From positions 3,780,337 to 3,844,336 of the forward strand of contig SMSO01000037.1 in NCBI GenBank assembly GCA_004764695.1: 64,000 bases of DNA, read 5' to 3'. Position 1 is the stretch's first letter; each line of letters begins with the position of its first letter. A program made the translations under genes and the position numbers. The stretch is from Schizochytrium sp. TIO01. Its lineage: Eukaryota > Sar > Bigyra > Thraustochytrida > Thraustochytriidae. Below the pieces are notes generated by a model, which did no database searches, was not told the origin of the DNA, and saw only the letters and a list, made by a program, of their open reading frames with translations. Shown piece by piece: positions 47,519-58,588 of this stretch.

Positions 47519-49750
47519 TTAAAGACAAAATGTCTGCCATTCTGCTGAGCTTACAAATGTTGAGCTTGCGCGTAGCTCTTCATCATCATCCTCTTGTTCA
47601 TCTCTATACATGCGTGCACCAGCAGTCGCTGAAATGAACCTCTCAGAACCTGAGAAAGAGCTTTCGTCATGAGAATAGCGACCCGAGGTATGTGTTTGTG
47701 CATGTTCATGGGGTTCATCAAAATCCTCCTCGTAACCCTGGAATTCATCCTCTGTGTTGGCAAGACCATTGAAAGTATTTAATTTAGCGGCATCATGAGA
47801 TTCAAAACGCTCTTCGGCTTCTTGTTGCTCTGCTGCTAAATGTTGCTCTTCTGCAATTCGCAAAACAGAGTCACGATCTGCAGAACATACAGCAAAATTG
47901 ACCATGCTTCCACCCTTTGCAAGCATAGTGGTTACATCATCATAAGAAGGAACATCGAAGGTAGACATGAGCGCATCCAATGAATCTTCGTCCATCGAAG
48001 CTAACTGTTTTTGAGCTTGCCGAACGCTGAATGCGCCTATAGCAATCACTAAATCACCGGTTTTAAGGACATTTCGTTTGTCTGGAACATGAGACTTGCC
48101 TATGCGCTTAATAAGGCAAAACGTATCAAGCACGGGCTCAACTTCAATACAAAACTTGCCTGCCGAGTTTCTTCGCAACGAGCACTCGCGGATCCACTTT
48201 GTTGGGGCTGCAAGACTTGATTTTCTTCGATCTTTGCGCTCTCGAGCAGGGCGCCGACCTTCAGTCTCATGAATTGCAACCTGTGTTGCTATCTTTACAT
48301 TCTCATTTGATTTTTGTGCAAGCTTTTGCGACCTTATCGTGGCTGCGCCAGTTTTTCCTATTTTCTTGATTTTGGCATTTCTATTCTTATCTTTATTCTG
48401 GTCTCCTGTTTTAGATTCATCAGTATCATTTGACGATCGCAGCACTGAACGGTTTGAACTACGCTCCGTTTGGCGTTGCATTTCTTGCATAAGCTCGGAT
48501 TGCTCCCTCAATAGTTGTTTTTGTTGCTCGACTTGCTCGCGTAATACTGCAAGCTCCTCGTTAAAGTTGCTACCACTGCTATTCATGCTAGTGTTATTAT
48601 TCCTTGCATCCTTGTAGCTTTCATCATCGGTTTTGGGACCCTCAGACACAGCTGGTCTCCTTCCTGTTCGAGAACTCATTTGCCCAGATTCGGACCTTGT
48701 AGTAAGTGGGGGAAGATCAGGCACTATGTGCTGTTTTTGCTGTGCTTGTCGCTGAAACATAGCTTCTTCTTCTGCCTCCTTTGCAGCAGCTAGCTCTTTT
48801 GCCCGACGTTTCTCCTCCATTTGCTCCTCGAGGAATCGGCGCGTCTTCTCCTGCTCTCGCCGCTTTGCCACGAGCGCCTCTTGCTTCCATGTAAACATTT
48901 TGCCAGATGGATCAACTTCTTCACACCCGAGATCAGGCTGGTCATCCTGAGAAACTTGAAGATGAGGCCGGTCTCTTCTTCCTTGGTAAGCAGCTTCAGT
49001 GTGATGCACAGTTTGTGGTGACTTATGACTTGGAGTCTTGGCGGATTCATGTTGACGGTTTCCTTCCTTTGGATTCTCTTGGCGTGCGTTTCGCTTCTCC
49101 CGCATTTGCTCTTCAAGATTGGCCCGCAATTCACGTTGTTGGCGTTTTTTCTCTAAAATTGCATCCTGTTTCCATGGAAACTTTCTTGAAAAAGCCTCAA
49201 CCATCTCATTATTATCAGAATTCAGAGAAATATGCCCCGATTGTGGTCCTGAGCCCCATGGTTGCGCCGTTTGAAATAGATCTGTTGAAGATGAGAGTTG
49301 CGCCGCGGATCCTGCCATCGACGCAGAGTCCGGTTCTTGATTATTATTTTTCTGGTGATACAGATTTTGATGCCCAGAATCACAACCCCTTCCACGAGTT
49401 GTTGTTGTATAATCTGTTCGTCCTCTGGAAGAACGTACTCCTGTGGGGCCATCCTCATAATTCTCTCGATTATTTATGCGTTCTACATTTTGAGCACCAT
49501 GCTCGCTATCACGCTCCTGCTTAGCCCGAATCTGTTCCTCGAGAAGATCTCTCATTTCCTGTTGTCGCTTCTGCTTTTGAAGAATTTCCTGCCGCTTCCA
49601 GTCATCAAGTCTCTCAAATTGGAACCGCACATGCTGTCTGCCAGAATCTAATCCTTGGGCGTACGTATAGTCTTCTTCAGCCCTAGGAACCGGACCGTTG
49701 CCTCTTCTTCGTGAACCCCGGGCACTATCTGGATGCAAGATTGCGTCCAT
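47519..49750 (-). CDS. CCDC66/CSPP1-like coiled-coil protein with PDZ-like domain
   Basis: The product is 743 aa, mostly disordered and charged. Three copies of a unit of the form W-K-Q-(D/E)-A-x-L-x-K-(K/R)-R-x-x-E, followed by LEEQ-(I/M)-x-x-K, lie at about 48-79, 191-222 and 285-317. This LEEQ-x-x-EK block resembles the conserved segment of the centrosome, microtubule and ciliary proteins CCDC66 and CSPP1. A short coiled coil lies at 398-428. Residues about 526-625 look PDZ-like: a GKFCIEV strand, then LKTGDLVIAIGAFSV with the usual gly-asp turn. The acidic tail ends Trp-Gln-Thr-Phe-Cys-Leu. The likely role is basal body or microtubule association (inference). It shares a 516-bp spacer with the divergent methyltransferase gene. 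Codons look normal for a real gene over the whole length. Alternative: an unrelated scaffold with convergent helical repeats. Confidence 0.75.
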   Translation of the reverse strand: MDAILHPDSARGSRRRGNGPVPRAEEDYTYAQGLDSGRQHVRFQFERLDDWKRQEILQKQKRQQEMRDLLEEQIRAKQERDSEHGAQNVERINNRENYEDGPTGVRSSRGRTDYTTTTRGRGCDSGHQNLYHQKNNNQEPDSASMAGSAAQLSSSTDLFQTAQPWGSGPQSGHISLNSDNNEMVEAFSRKFPWKQDAILEKKRQQRELRANLEEQMREKRNARQENPKEGNRQHESAKTPSHKSPQTVHHTEAAYQGRRDRPHLQVSQDDQPDLGCEEVDPSGKMFTWKQEALVAKRREQEKTRRFLEEQMEEKRRAKELAAAKEAEEEAMFQRQAQQKQHIVPDLPPLTTRSESGQMSSRTGRRPAVSEGPKTDDESYKDARNNNTSMNSSGSNFNEELAVLREQVEQQKQLLREQSELMQEMQRQTERSSNRSVLRSSNDTDESKTGDQNKDKNRNAKIKKIGKTGAATIRSQKLAQKSNENVKIATQVAIHETEGRRPARERKDRRKSSLAAPTKWIRECSLRRNSAGKFCIEVEPVLDTFCLIKRIGKSHVPDKRNVLKTGDLVIAIGAFSVRQAQKQLASMDEDSLDALMSTFDVPSYDDVTTMLAKGGSMVNFAVCSADRDSVLRIAEEQHLAAEQQEAEERFESHDAAKLNTFNGLANTEDEFQGYEEDFDEPHEHAQTHTSGRYSHDESSFSGSERFISATAGARMYRDEQEDDDEELRASSTFVSSAEWQTFCL

Positions 49751-50266
49751 GCTGCTCCTGTTGCATGGAGTATCGAAACGCCGATACTTGCAACTTTGTT
49801 TTAAAATTTGCGCTAGAATCCCCGCGAAAGCGTGAACTCTAACCCTGCTCGGCTTTTAACAAAAGCAATCTCAACGTCTGTTTTGGGCGCTGCTCCGGCG
49901 GGCTGTACTCGTCGTCCTCCAAAACGGTCAAAGTAAACTCGCTTTGTCGGGTGCTATAACTCCCTTGTATAGCTATAGCCTTCAATAGAATGGCTAATCC
50001 TTACTACGTGTAAACTATTTCGTACGGTAATTCCATGAGTAACCCTGGTATGTCTAAGTAATAATATGGAGACTCTTTGGTGTTTCGTTTGTTGCCAATT
50101 TTTTTTATTCTTTAACATTCTTGCAAAATAGCGCAGTTTCATCAAAGAATGCAAAAGCAAATCAATTCTAGTCTTGTAAACCAGCGGTGATTGCCGTGTT
50201 CTGGGCCTAGGGCAGTTAGTAGCGGCCTCAGAGTTGAGGCTCAACTAATCGTATCCTTGTGTAGCC
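49751..50266. promoter_or_regulatory. Shared bidirectional promoter region
   Basis: The 516-bp spacer between the coiled-coil gene (-) and the methyltransferase gene (+) is the only sequence available for both promoters. It holds a T-rich run near 50099-50110 and a GC-richer part next to the coiled-coil gene. No specific element was identified. Confidence 0.55.
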
Positions 50267-51883
50267 ATGGCTACCCAGGTTTGGGCAGAAGGCTGTGTGG
50301 TAGATCGTGGCAAGCAAGCCAAGAAGATTTGGTGGTTCGTAGTGGACTCCACCTCAACTGTGGCAAACGCGAGCTCAAATGAGGGCCAGGATAGCGATCG
50401 TGATGATTTCGAAGAGCAAAGTAATCACATTGCCCTAGAAAAGGTCAAAGAAGGTGCGTCAAAGGTTGAAGCGCCTCAGATTACAGCAGTTACTCAAAAT
50501 GAACTCGTACGCGATTTATGTGTGAAAGGTTCGCGAGTACTCGTACGAGGTACTTTGGACCCGAGCGCCACAGCAAGACCTCGCATCAATGTGGAGCATT
50601 TGGAGCTTCTAAGGTGTAGCTTTGATGCAGGTCTAACTGCCGTGCGACGTGTACTCGATGCCTGTAAACCAGGTGAACTTTCGGCAGCCCAGGTCGCCCG
50701 TGCCTTAGAGTGCGATGAAGACCGTGTAAATGAGATGCTGGAACTGCAGCGCGTCGCCAACGACCAAGAAGCTGATAAAGATTCACGTCAGCGTGCCACG
50801 TATGATCTTCGTAAAGAAATTGTACGTGCAAACCGCCGGCTTCGAGGCATTCCTGAAGATCGCTCTCGTCAGCGCAAAGCCAAGGCGCGCTTCCAAGATG
50901 TTACTTTGCTAGATAGAGTCACCAAGGAACTCACAACAAAGGGTGTCTTACAAGAATTGCATGAGCTTGATGTCTCGGCACAACCCTCCGTTCTTACGGC
51001 GGAAGATCTGGAGCAAATGCCACGGGAATCTCGCGCTGTGCGTCGTGCCAAGGCCAAGGAAGGCGACCAGTTTGACGATGACACTCGAGAACTTGTGCGT
51101 GCTCTTAAACAACGCAAGCGCAATGCCGACGACTTGCCTGTAGACCCCCTGGGCGGTCTTTCTCACGACACAGAGGGAGACGGTTCCTACGTCAAATATT
51201 GCCTTGATAAAAAGGCTCCTCAGGTTCGCTGGATGATTGATCGTCTCCGAGAAATGCTCGAGCGCGACGCATCGAAGGGAGCAGAAAGCCAAGACAAAGA
51301 ACAAATTGCTATTATTGATATGGGATGTGGTAAAGGTGACCTCACCTTGAACGTCGCAGCGTGCCTTCCAAATGTTTCTGTTGTTGGTATTGACCCCAAC
51401 GAATTATCTCTACGTGTTGCTCGGATGCGCGCAGTCGAACATGAAATTCCAAATGTTAAATTTTTTGCTCAGAGCGCTGAGGATCTTTTGGCACGCAAGG
51501 ATATGTCTGAAGAACTTACAAACCTCAGTAAGTCTTCCAAGGTGATTTTCATCGGCCTTCATGCATGTGGCGGTTTGTCAGATTTACTCGTAGCTCTAGC
51601 AACAAAATGGGATGCAGAAATGCTTTGTGCCACTTGTTGTTTCCACCGCTATCCAGAGCTAACGGAGCTTGCCGGCATGCCGCAGGGATGGGGATTAGAA
51701 GATGCTGCTGCTCTTGTTCGCCTGACAGATTTGACTGTCCATGAACATGCATCCAAGGCGATGCAGATCGTTAACTCGGCACGCATTTCGCCTCAGGTTC
51801 GTGCGATGAGAGACTTCCACCTGCTTTCGTTCTCATCAACCTATTCACCTAAGAACCAGGTTATCCAGCTTTTACGCTCTTGA
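50267..51883 (+). CDS. SAM-dependent methyltransferase, PF13679 (METTL25/TRM13-like) type, with N-terminal OB-like part
   Basis: The product is 538 aa. The C-terminal half is a class I methyltransferase. Motif I is IIDMGCGKGDLTLNVA (349-364), with the acidic ribose-binding GIDPNE at 374-379. It is followed by LHACGGLSD (431-439) and CATCCFHRY (454-462). The His-Cys-Gly and Cys-Cys-(F/Y)-x-R pair is typical of PF13679 enzymes, which include TRM13 tRNA methylases and METTL25. Residues about 4-115 read like a split OB fold (WAEGCVVDRGKQAKKIWWFV, then GSRVLVRGTL), as in tRNA-binding domains, followed by a basic helical linker (130-290). RNA, probably tRNA or rRNA, is therefore the likely substrate (inference). 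It starts with ATG straight after a GTAGCC leader. The antisense frames here are shadows. Confidence 0.82.
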   Translation: MATQVWAEGCVVDRGKQAKKIWWFVVDSTSTVANASSNEGQDSDRDDFEEQSNHIALEKVKEGASKVEAPQITAVTQNELVRDLCVKGSRVLVRGTLDPSATARPRINVEHLELLRCSFDAGLTAVRRVLDACKPGELSAAQVARALECDEDRVNEMLELQRVANDQEADKDSRQRATYDLRKEIVRANRRLRGIPEDRSRQRKAKARFQDVTLLDRVTKELTTKGVLQELHELDVSAQPSVLTAEDLEQMPRESRAVRRAKAKEGDQFDDDTRELVRALKQRKRNADDLPVDPLGGLSHDTEGDGSYVKYCLDKKAPQVRWMIDRLREMLERDASKGAESQDKEQIAIIDMGCGKGDLTLNVAACLPNVSVVGIDPNELSLRVARMRAVEHEIPNVKFFAQSAEDLLARKDMSEELTNLSKSSKVIFIGLHACGGLSDLLVALATKWDAEMLCATCCFHRYPELTELAGMPQGWGLEDAAALVRLTDLTVHEHASKAMQIVNSARISPQVRAMRDFHLLSFSSTYSPKNQVIQLLRS

Positions 51884-54800
51884 TTAAATTGATGCAATTC
51901 TGTGATGGCCCATCTGCATGAATTTTTGAGCTAGCCTAAACTCCTACACTTGACTGTTTGTTTGTTTCCATAAATACTTAAATACAATGCTAAACCAACG
52001 ACTGAAGTCTCAATACCTTATTGAAATGTCGGTTTCCTCAACTTTGAGTTCATTCTCCCTGTTAAACTACCTACATGTCAGAATGGAAAACCAACGTGTT
52101 GCTTAACATGATATATAATGACCCGGGGTGGCTTTTATTCGTAGCATCTATCTATGAACTATGCTATAGCACTTGTGACCGTTCACGGCGAACCTTGGAA
52201 TAGGTTAATAACCATTGCTTCTTATTGATATTTCGTTACATGGTTATTGCGCTCTAAAGCATTTCCAAATCGCGTTTTAGAAAGATTCTGTTTTTGACAT
52301 GTGATCTTCAGCAAAAGAGAACGACTTAAACATTGAAGATTCCTCCACTATGGTAGTTCGTACGCTTTTTGAATTCAAAGCGCTCGCAGTTCAATAAGTA
52401 GAATTTGTTAACAACCTTTTGCCCCGCAACGTATGCTTGAAAGTACTTACTCTGCCACTAAGTCCTTGCATTTAAATAACGCTTTGGCATTTACTACTCC
52501 ATCTCTACCTTCTAAGATCATCTATACTATGACGCACGGTAGAATGAATCTATAATAACAGTGGTTGCTCTCGGACTCTATTGATTATTGGCAACAACTG
52601 TACGAAGCTCTCGGATATTCCTTTTAGTTAAGATGCTCTAAATAGGATGCTATCTTTTTTTTTCTTTTTTTTTTAATCGAAGGAACATATGGACAGGATA
52701 TTGCTAGGGTTCTTGGAGTGCCGTTGCAAGTCCTTGAAGAATTTGTTTAGGATTAGACCCAGACAACTAGATCCGTGTTTGGGAATCCAAGAGAGTCAAA
52801 ACCCATAGCAGACATGCATGTCCAAAGAATAAGTATGGTGAATCTAAATTTGTTTCTAGAGATGCAAGTTAACCTAATCTCATCACCTATGTCGCATATA
52901 GATTAAGTATGCCACAGGCACCTAGTTATATTATGAATCAGTCTGCTTTGGAATTCAGTTCAAGAGATAGGAGATCGCTTAATCTAAAATGCAAAGTTTA
53001 CGAAGGTTTCCAAAGTCCTCATCAAGCTTTCTCCAAGCCTTTTGCTTTCCATCTTCGTAGTCAAGCTCTAACTAACCAGACTCGTCTATCAGCACATTGA
53101 TTAGTCGGTTTAATATTTGATATTGTTTGATTTTTCCAAATACAAAAATTACGAACTCCTATACTTAGAGTGTAGTGTAAGTCCTCCCACAAGGCAACCT
53201 TGCACCATATCTTTGGTTCTTCTGAAAGCTTCTACTCCAAGGCTCTATGTACATTATTCATCTTTGCTATAGAATACAAAAAACAAATTAGAACAAGTTA
53301 AAGAACCATATTCTACAGCAATTGCAACGACGGTGATAACTTTTAGTCTTTACGCTATGTTCTTTTGCAGTACCTTACATTACCAAAGCAATAGTGCTAC
53401 CAAAGCAATAGTGCGATTTTATATAACCTTACTTGGTATTCACATTTCTTCGAAATACATGTTTTTATATTTAAACCGTGACAGTGATTCAGTTAGACGG
53501 AATAAACCGAATCGAAAGCAGCCTCTTCAGAAGATGGAGCTGAAGACAATGCAATAGATGGGGCTGAAGAGGTTGTTTTCAAGATTGAGAAATACCTTCT
53601 GTATTTCCCACGCCCAAGCAGATTGAGGTGGGGCAGAGCATCACTCATGATTAAACGTGAAGCGCTAGGGGTGAAGCCTTACTCTATCTGCGAATGCGAT
53701 AGTGCTCTCTTTCATACGGAAGCCATGGACTCTCTTTCCCCATAGATCCTCGTCTCCTCAGGCTCATGTTGAAGCCAAGCTTGCATACCTAGCACAAAAC
53801 GAACGCTGAGGTTCTCTTTGGTTCTGTCTGAATTCTTGCCACAAGGCCAAGACGGGTAGATTAAATAAAGCATCGCATGAAGAACACGGGAAAGGCAAAG
53901 CTAGGAAGCCTCCATTGCTGGCCTGACGCGCTGGTTTAGCAAGATCATCAGGGACCGCACGAAGATTTGCAGTCAAGGCGAAGGAGGATCGATGCGTTAC
54001 GATCGTTGTGCTCAGCGCACTAGTAAGTACCTAGAAATGATTACCTTCTGTATACAGACAGTATCATGAAGAGCCCCACTGCGCCCCACAGACTCCAAAG
54101 TTTCCCACACACCACTAATCACACTATCTCAACTTTCGGTGGAACACCCTCACATCCGACTGTAGCTGCGGGCCCTCTGCCCGAACTATTCGTTTGTGTC
54201 CCATACTTCCTAGGAGATAGTTCCTGGATATAAGTTTGCTTTACTCTCGAGAGTTTTCTAGCTAGCAATAGCAAGAAAGCAAGAAAGCCAAAGCAGTAGT
54301 GCCTGGGCCTCCATATTATTCCCAGCGCGCAGGCATTGCACGTGTGCAGACTTTCGATTGCACTGCAGCACCGAATCCTGAATCTTCAATCATGGCAGGA
54401 GGTCAAGACGCAAAACACGACCTCCATCGCCAGTCTGCTTGTCGACTCAAGTTCGCGCCACCTCTGTGCCCAGTTTGGGCTGTGCATGAATGTGTAAATT
54501 AATTAATCAATCAATCAGTTGATTATTTCGTGCATCCATTCATTCATTCGTTCACTTCTCCAGTTTCTCAGAAGGGATTCTTTCGTTGCCTCTTTCTTGG
54601 CGTGAGCTCTTCCACTGCGAACTAAGTACGTGGATATCCATCGAACCGACCATCTTCTATCCCATAGTAGCGCTGCATGTGCCGAGTATGCCACTCTTTT
54701 ATGTACATATATGTGTATATCTTTATGTCAAAATTAAACCTAAAATAAATTTTCATTAAACACAGACAAACACAAGACAAATCACGAGGCACCATCAAGA

Positions 54801-55017
54801 GGCCTTCGCTCCAGTTTCCCAGAAGCCCCGCTTGCTTGCTTCAGCTCGCTCCGCACAAGTCGAGGTCGATCGAGCGGCTGCAAGGTCTCCGCGCCCTCCA
54901 CTGCGATCGGTTTCTTCTGCCCGGCCTCGTGCAAAAGGTGCGCCTGGAGAAGAATTCGAGACCGTTCCGGTGTCCAATTCCTTCTTCATTCATACATTCA
55001 TTCGCGCGCTCAATCGA

Positions 55018-55064
55018 GTTAGTTGGTTGGTTGGTTGGTTAGTTAGTTAGTTAGTTAGTTAGTT
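55018..55064 (+). repeat. GGTT then AGTT tetranucleotide microsatellite
   Basis: Four GGTT units change to seven AGTT units. The single-base unit switch matches the pattern seen beside the ACTT array. Confidence 0.9.
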
Positions 55065-55300
55065 CAATTTGGCCACCGCCGGCGCCGAAAGCGACTCCCT
55101 CGCGGCCGCGGGTGCGGATGTTTTCGACGCCGCGCAGTCCTTGAGCTCGTTCCCGTCGAGCTTCGCAGGGTGGCGGAATGCCATTAATCATGAACTCACT
55201 CGACTTGAACGATGTCCAAAGTCGATGCGAAATGGCCGTATCCTCGAAAGTCTGCCAAACTGAATGCAGCAAACAAACCACTGAGCGAAGCAGAAGGATA

Positions 55301-55335
55301 TGAATGAATGAATGAATGAATGAGTGAGTGAGTGA
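55301..55335 (+). repeat. GAAT then GAGT tetranucleotide microsatellite
   Basis: GAAT units change to GAGT units at the right end, another one-base switch of the repeat unit. Confidence 0.88.
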
Positions 55336-56172
55336 TATCGCAATCAATCTAAGCAGAGCGGTTTCCACTCAAGCAATCGGCAGACGAAAACACAGGCGTA
55401 TGTATGTGTGTGGTGTATGTATCAATTGGTCTTCGTTCTATCTCTCGGGGGCGCCTTCCCTCGACAGCCGTGGTGGCGGAGCTAGCTACCTAGTTACCTG
55501 GCTAGCTAGGTGCGAAGTTAGGCAAGAGGCTGCGTAGCACAACGGGCGGAGGTCAGAGCGGCTTTGATTGCTTCAGAGGCTGCAAAGAACCAACTCTTCC
55601 TCGCGATCCGTTGCTTCATTCATTCATTCTTTCTTTCTTTATTTATTTTATTTATCTATGAAAACAACCACATCTCATGATAAATAGCAGTATCATGCAG
55701 GCAACAATGGACCCACCCTGGTATCCGCCCTCTGTGGGGAAACCCAGCCCCCCAGTTTCCTCTTCACCCACTGAAAAACCACCCCCCTCACGGGACGCAG
55801 TGGGCGCTGCGGGGCGTTCTTTGCGCGGGCCAGCCAGCCTTTGTGGCGTTCTCTTCGCGTTCTTCTCTGCTTCCATGTAACCTAAAACTTTTCTTCGAGC
55901 AACAAGAACTGAAGAAGGTAGGTAGGTTCTATCCGCTTCGATGTAATGTCCACGCTTTCGCGCCCCTTGCACTTGCCCGGCTGCTCCCTGCCGCTTCCGG
56001 CGGCCTGTCCCCGCTGCCCTGAGGCGCCAGCGCCCTGCCGCCGGTCCCTCGCTCGCCGAAGCGGGCCGCCCCCGGCACCCGTTCGGCGCCGCGGAAGCTG
56101 CGACCAACTCGTAGCACATCCGCACATACATTTATTTATCTATTTATTTATTATCCATAATACACAAAGCGA

Positions 56173-56373
56173 AGACATGAAAGAAATGAAAGAAGCGATA
56201 GAAATGATAGAAATGATAGAAATGAAAGGAAATGACGGAAATGATGGAAATGATGGAAATGAAAGAAATGATGGAAATGATAGAAATGATAGAAATGAAA
56301 GGAAATGATGGAAATGAAAGAAATGATAGAAACGATAGAAATGATAGAAATGAAAGGAAAGAAAGGAAAGACA
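56173..56373 (+). repeat. GAAATGATA-type 9-bp minisatellite, about 200 bp
   Basis: About 20 imperfect units of GAAATGATA, GAAATGATG and GAAATGAAAG. Most units are 9 bp with scattered 10-11 bp units. Near-pure purine with spaced T. The open frames through it (Glu-Met-Ile or Gly-Asn-Asp repeats) start and end in unrelated sequence, so coding is unlikely. Confidence 0.9.
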
Positions 56374-57093
56374 GGAAATGCTTTCTTTGCGGGTCCCAAG
56401 GCGTTCTTTTTGGGCGTTCTCCTCTCCCCAGCTTATTGCCGCATCAGGCGTTCTTTTCCCGCATCTTCGATTTGTGGGCCAGAGTCAGAGAACTTGCAAT
56501 TTTGGAAACCCTCGCGTTCGCTGAAAGCACAGCATACGTACCTGTGCAGATAGCAGAATGCGAGTTAGGCCGCTGCGTCTTCAAGAGAGGAAGGGGTCCC
56601 TGGGGCCCAAAGGCGAAGGCGAAGGCGCCGCTCGCATATCGAGCGCACGCGACTTTGCGCCTTCGGTTTTGTTGGCCAGCTCGAAGTAGTGCGCGGTGTT
56701 ACGGATTCGTCTAGGTAGGCTCTACGCCTTAGCACTACTTAATACTAGAAGTAGTAGTACTATCAGCATCGTTCTCTGTTGTTAAATAAGAAGAGAAAGA
56801 GACTGAAACTAAACGAATCTTGCAGGAAACCCGTCTCTCGACAGCCAAAAACAGCTAGCTGTCGATGGCGCGAAGGTGGCACGGAGTAGACGCTCGATTG
56901 GTGGACGGTCTGGGGCCTCCGCCAGCTTTCCGGGAGGTTCCCAGGCGCAGGAGGGAGAGCATGCTGCCTGCTGCGGCTTGCCAAGCAAGGGTCACAAGTT
57001 TGAGTCACTGAGAACTTTGGAGTCTCCTGTTCCTGCAACTAACGAACTAACGAAAACACGGAATACCTAACTCATTAACTAAAAAATTGAGCG

Positions 57094-57240
57094 CTCTCTC
57101 TCTCTCTCTCTCTCTTTATATGTAATCTATGTACGTATGTCTGTATTCAGATAAGCAATATCGAAGAAGAGGAAAGAAAGAGAGAAAGAAAGAGAAAGAA
57201 AGAGAGAGAAAGAAAGAGAGAGAGAAAGAGGAGAAGAAAG
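57094..57240 (+). repeat. CT run followed by GA/GAAA purine tract
   Basis: A CT run (57094-57115) and, 55 bp later, a 70-bp GA/GAAA tract (57170-57240). The two are complementary in composition and could pair in a transcript. Confidence 0.85.
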
Positions 57241-57612
57241 TTCTTTCTTCGGAGTAAAAAGAAGGGAGAAACCTGCGTAGGAAAAGAGGAACAGAGAGGA
57301 GGAGAGAGGCCGTGCACATTGCACTGCAAGCGTTGATACGGGTTTAGTAAGCGAGCAAGAAAGGCTTCAAGGCCTGCTCTTCGGAGATCTGCCCTTCGAG
57401 GCTTTCTCGAGATGCTCCAAACCTGCTGCACACCCACCCGCCCACCCGCAAGTCCCTCGCACCTCGCCCTCGAGTAAGTAGCCTCATCCTGAAGCCTCTG
57501 CATCTTCAGACAGATCGACCTTCAGGTCTTCGGGTCTTCATGTCCTACTGCCACGTTTTATAAAGTAAAGTGGCGCTTATACATTTATAAAGCGCTTTTT
57601 ACAGTAGACAGA

Positions 57613-57754
57613 CGAATAAATGTATGAATGAATGTATGAATGAATAGGAATGAATGAATGAATGAATGAATGAATGAATGAATGAATGAATAGGAATGAA
57701 TGAATGAATGAATAGGAATGAATAGGAATGAATAGGAATGAATAGGAATGAATA
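57613..57754 (+). repeat. GAAT tetranucleotide array with GAATAG higher-order variant
   Basis: About 140 bp of GAAT with repeated GAATAG insertions; the right end forms a 10-bp unit GAATAGGAAT repeated several times. Confidence 0.93.
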
Positions 57755-58357
57755 TCTGCACCAAAGACCAAAGCGACGGCCACTTCGCTCAACGGAGCGC
57801 CGGCCTTTGAGGTCTTCTGCGGCCTTCGACGCGCCCTCGGCGGCTCTAGCTAGAGAGGCTGTCGAGGCGCAGCTGCCTGCCTGCTACAGCCAGCCAGCCA
57901 GTCAGTCGCTCGCTCGCAGACGCATCGACGAACGGAGCAACGCGCGGCAAGAACCAGGACGCGCAGCGGCGGTTGAAGCACGCATCGCGCCCCCTCATTA
58001 ACCTTGTAGCGCAAACTGGAGCGCCTCGAGCGCAGCTTCTTTTGTTGAACTTTAAAAGAAGCCGGTAGCAGTCGCTAGCGGTCGCTTAGAGGGGAAAGCG
58101 GACCCAGAGGACGCAGGCGAAGAGTCTCCTCTGCGGGCGGTGGGTCGCAGAGAGGAGAAGGAAGGAAGGCACTTTGGAGAGAAGCAAATCCGAATTGGAG
58201 ATTTTCCAAGCGAAAGGTCGGCGAAGGCTGCGAGCGGGCGAACGTACGTACATACTTCGAGCAAGCAAACAAACAGTTCGTTATCTCTCTGCGGCAGTAG
58301 TGGCGGCATTGAAGAAAAAGACCTTGTTGCTGGAGTTGATTTGAAACCAAAGTGAAG

Positions 58358-58588
58358 ATGCCGGCCTCGTCAGCAAATTCTACGAACTCAAAGATGACTG
58401 CCGAACAGACTGTCAAAGGTGTTCAGGCTGAAGAGGTGAATGCGAAGAAGACTGAGGCACCAACCTCGACGGCGGCAACATCTACGGAAAAGGCTAATGG
58501 TGCGCGTATTGTACGCCAAACTCTGCAGTACCTGCGTGGAAACACGCTTGTCAATGAGTTTGGAGTGGCTGCCAAGAGCAAGCTCTAA
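58358..58588 (+). CDS. Small hypothetical protein (76 aa)
   Basis: ATG at 58358 with purine at -3. The product is 76 aa: a Ser/Thr/Ala/Lys-rich, probably disordered first 45 residues, then a more ordered end (ARIVRQTLQYLRGNTLVNEF). The codon choice (GCC, AAG, GAG, ACC) is like the recognised genes and unlike the surrounding simple sequence, and that is the main support. No family was recognised. It could be a small conserved lineage-specific protein or a chance frame. The start might also lie at Met13 (ATG at 58394). Confidence 0.4.
   Translation: MPASSANSTNSKMTAEQTVKGVQAEEVNAKKTEAPTSTAATSTEKANGARIVRQTLQYLRGNTLVNEFGVAAKSKL

Larger units (their letters stand above)
51884..58357. other. Second gene-poor stretch
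   Basis: The first 2.5 kb (to about 54.4 kb) are A/T-rich without frames of note. From 54.8 kb the character is that of the 24-47 kb desert: GC-rich patches (54.8-55.6, 55.7-56.1, 56.4-57.5 and 57.8-58.3 kb) mixed with tetranucleotide runs. Frames of up to about 160 codons overlap on both strands and are low in complexity. None is supported. The last part should hold the promoter of the small gene at 58358. Confidence 0.5.

Noticed and set aside
56232-56714. 160-codon frame with Glu-Met/Asn-Asp repeats
   Set aside because: Driven by the 9-bp minisatellite. The downstream part shows no recognisable domain.
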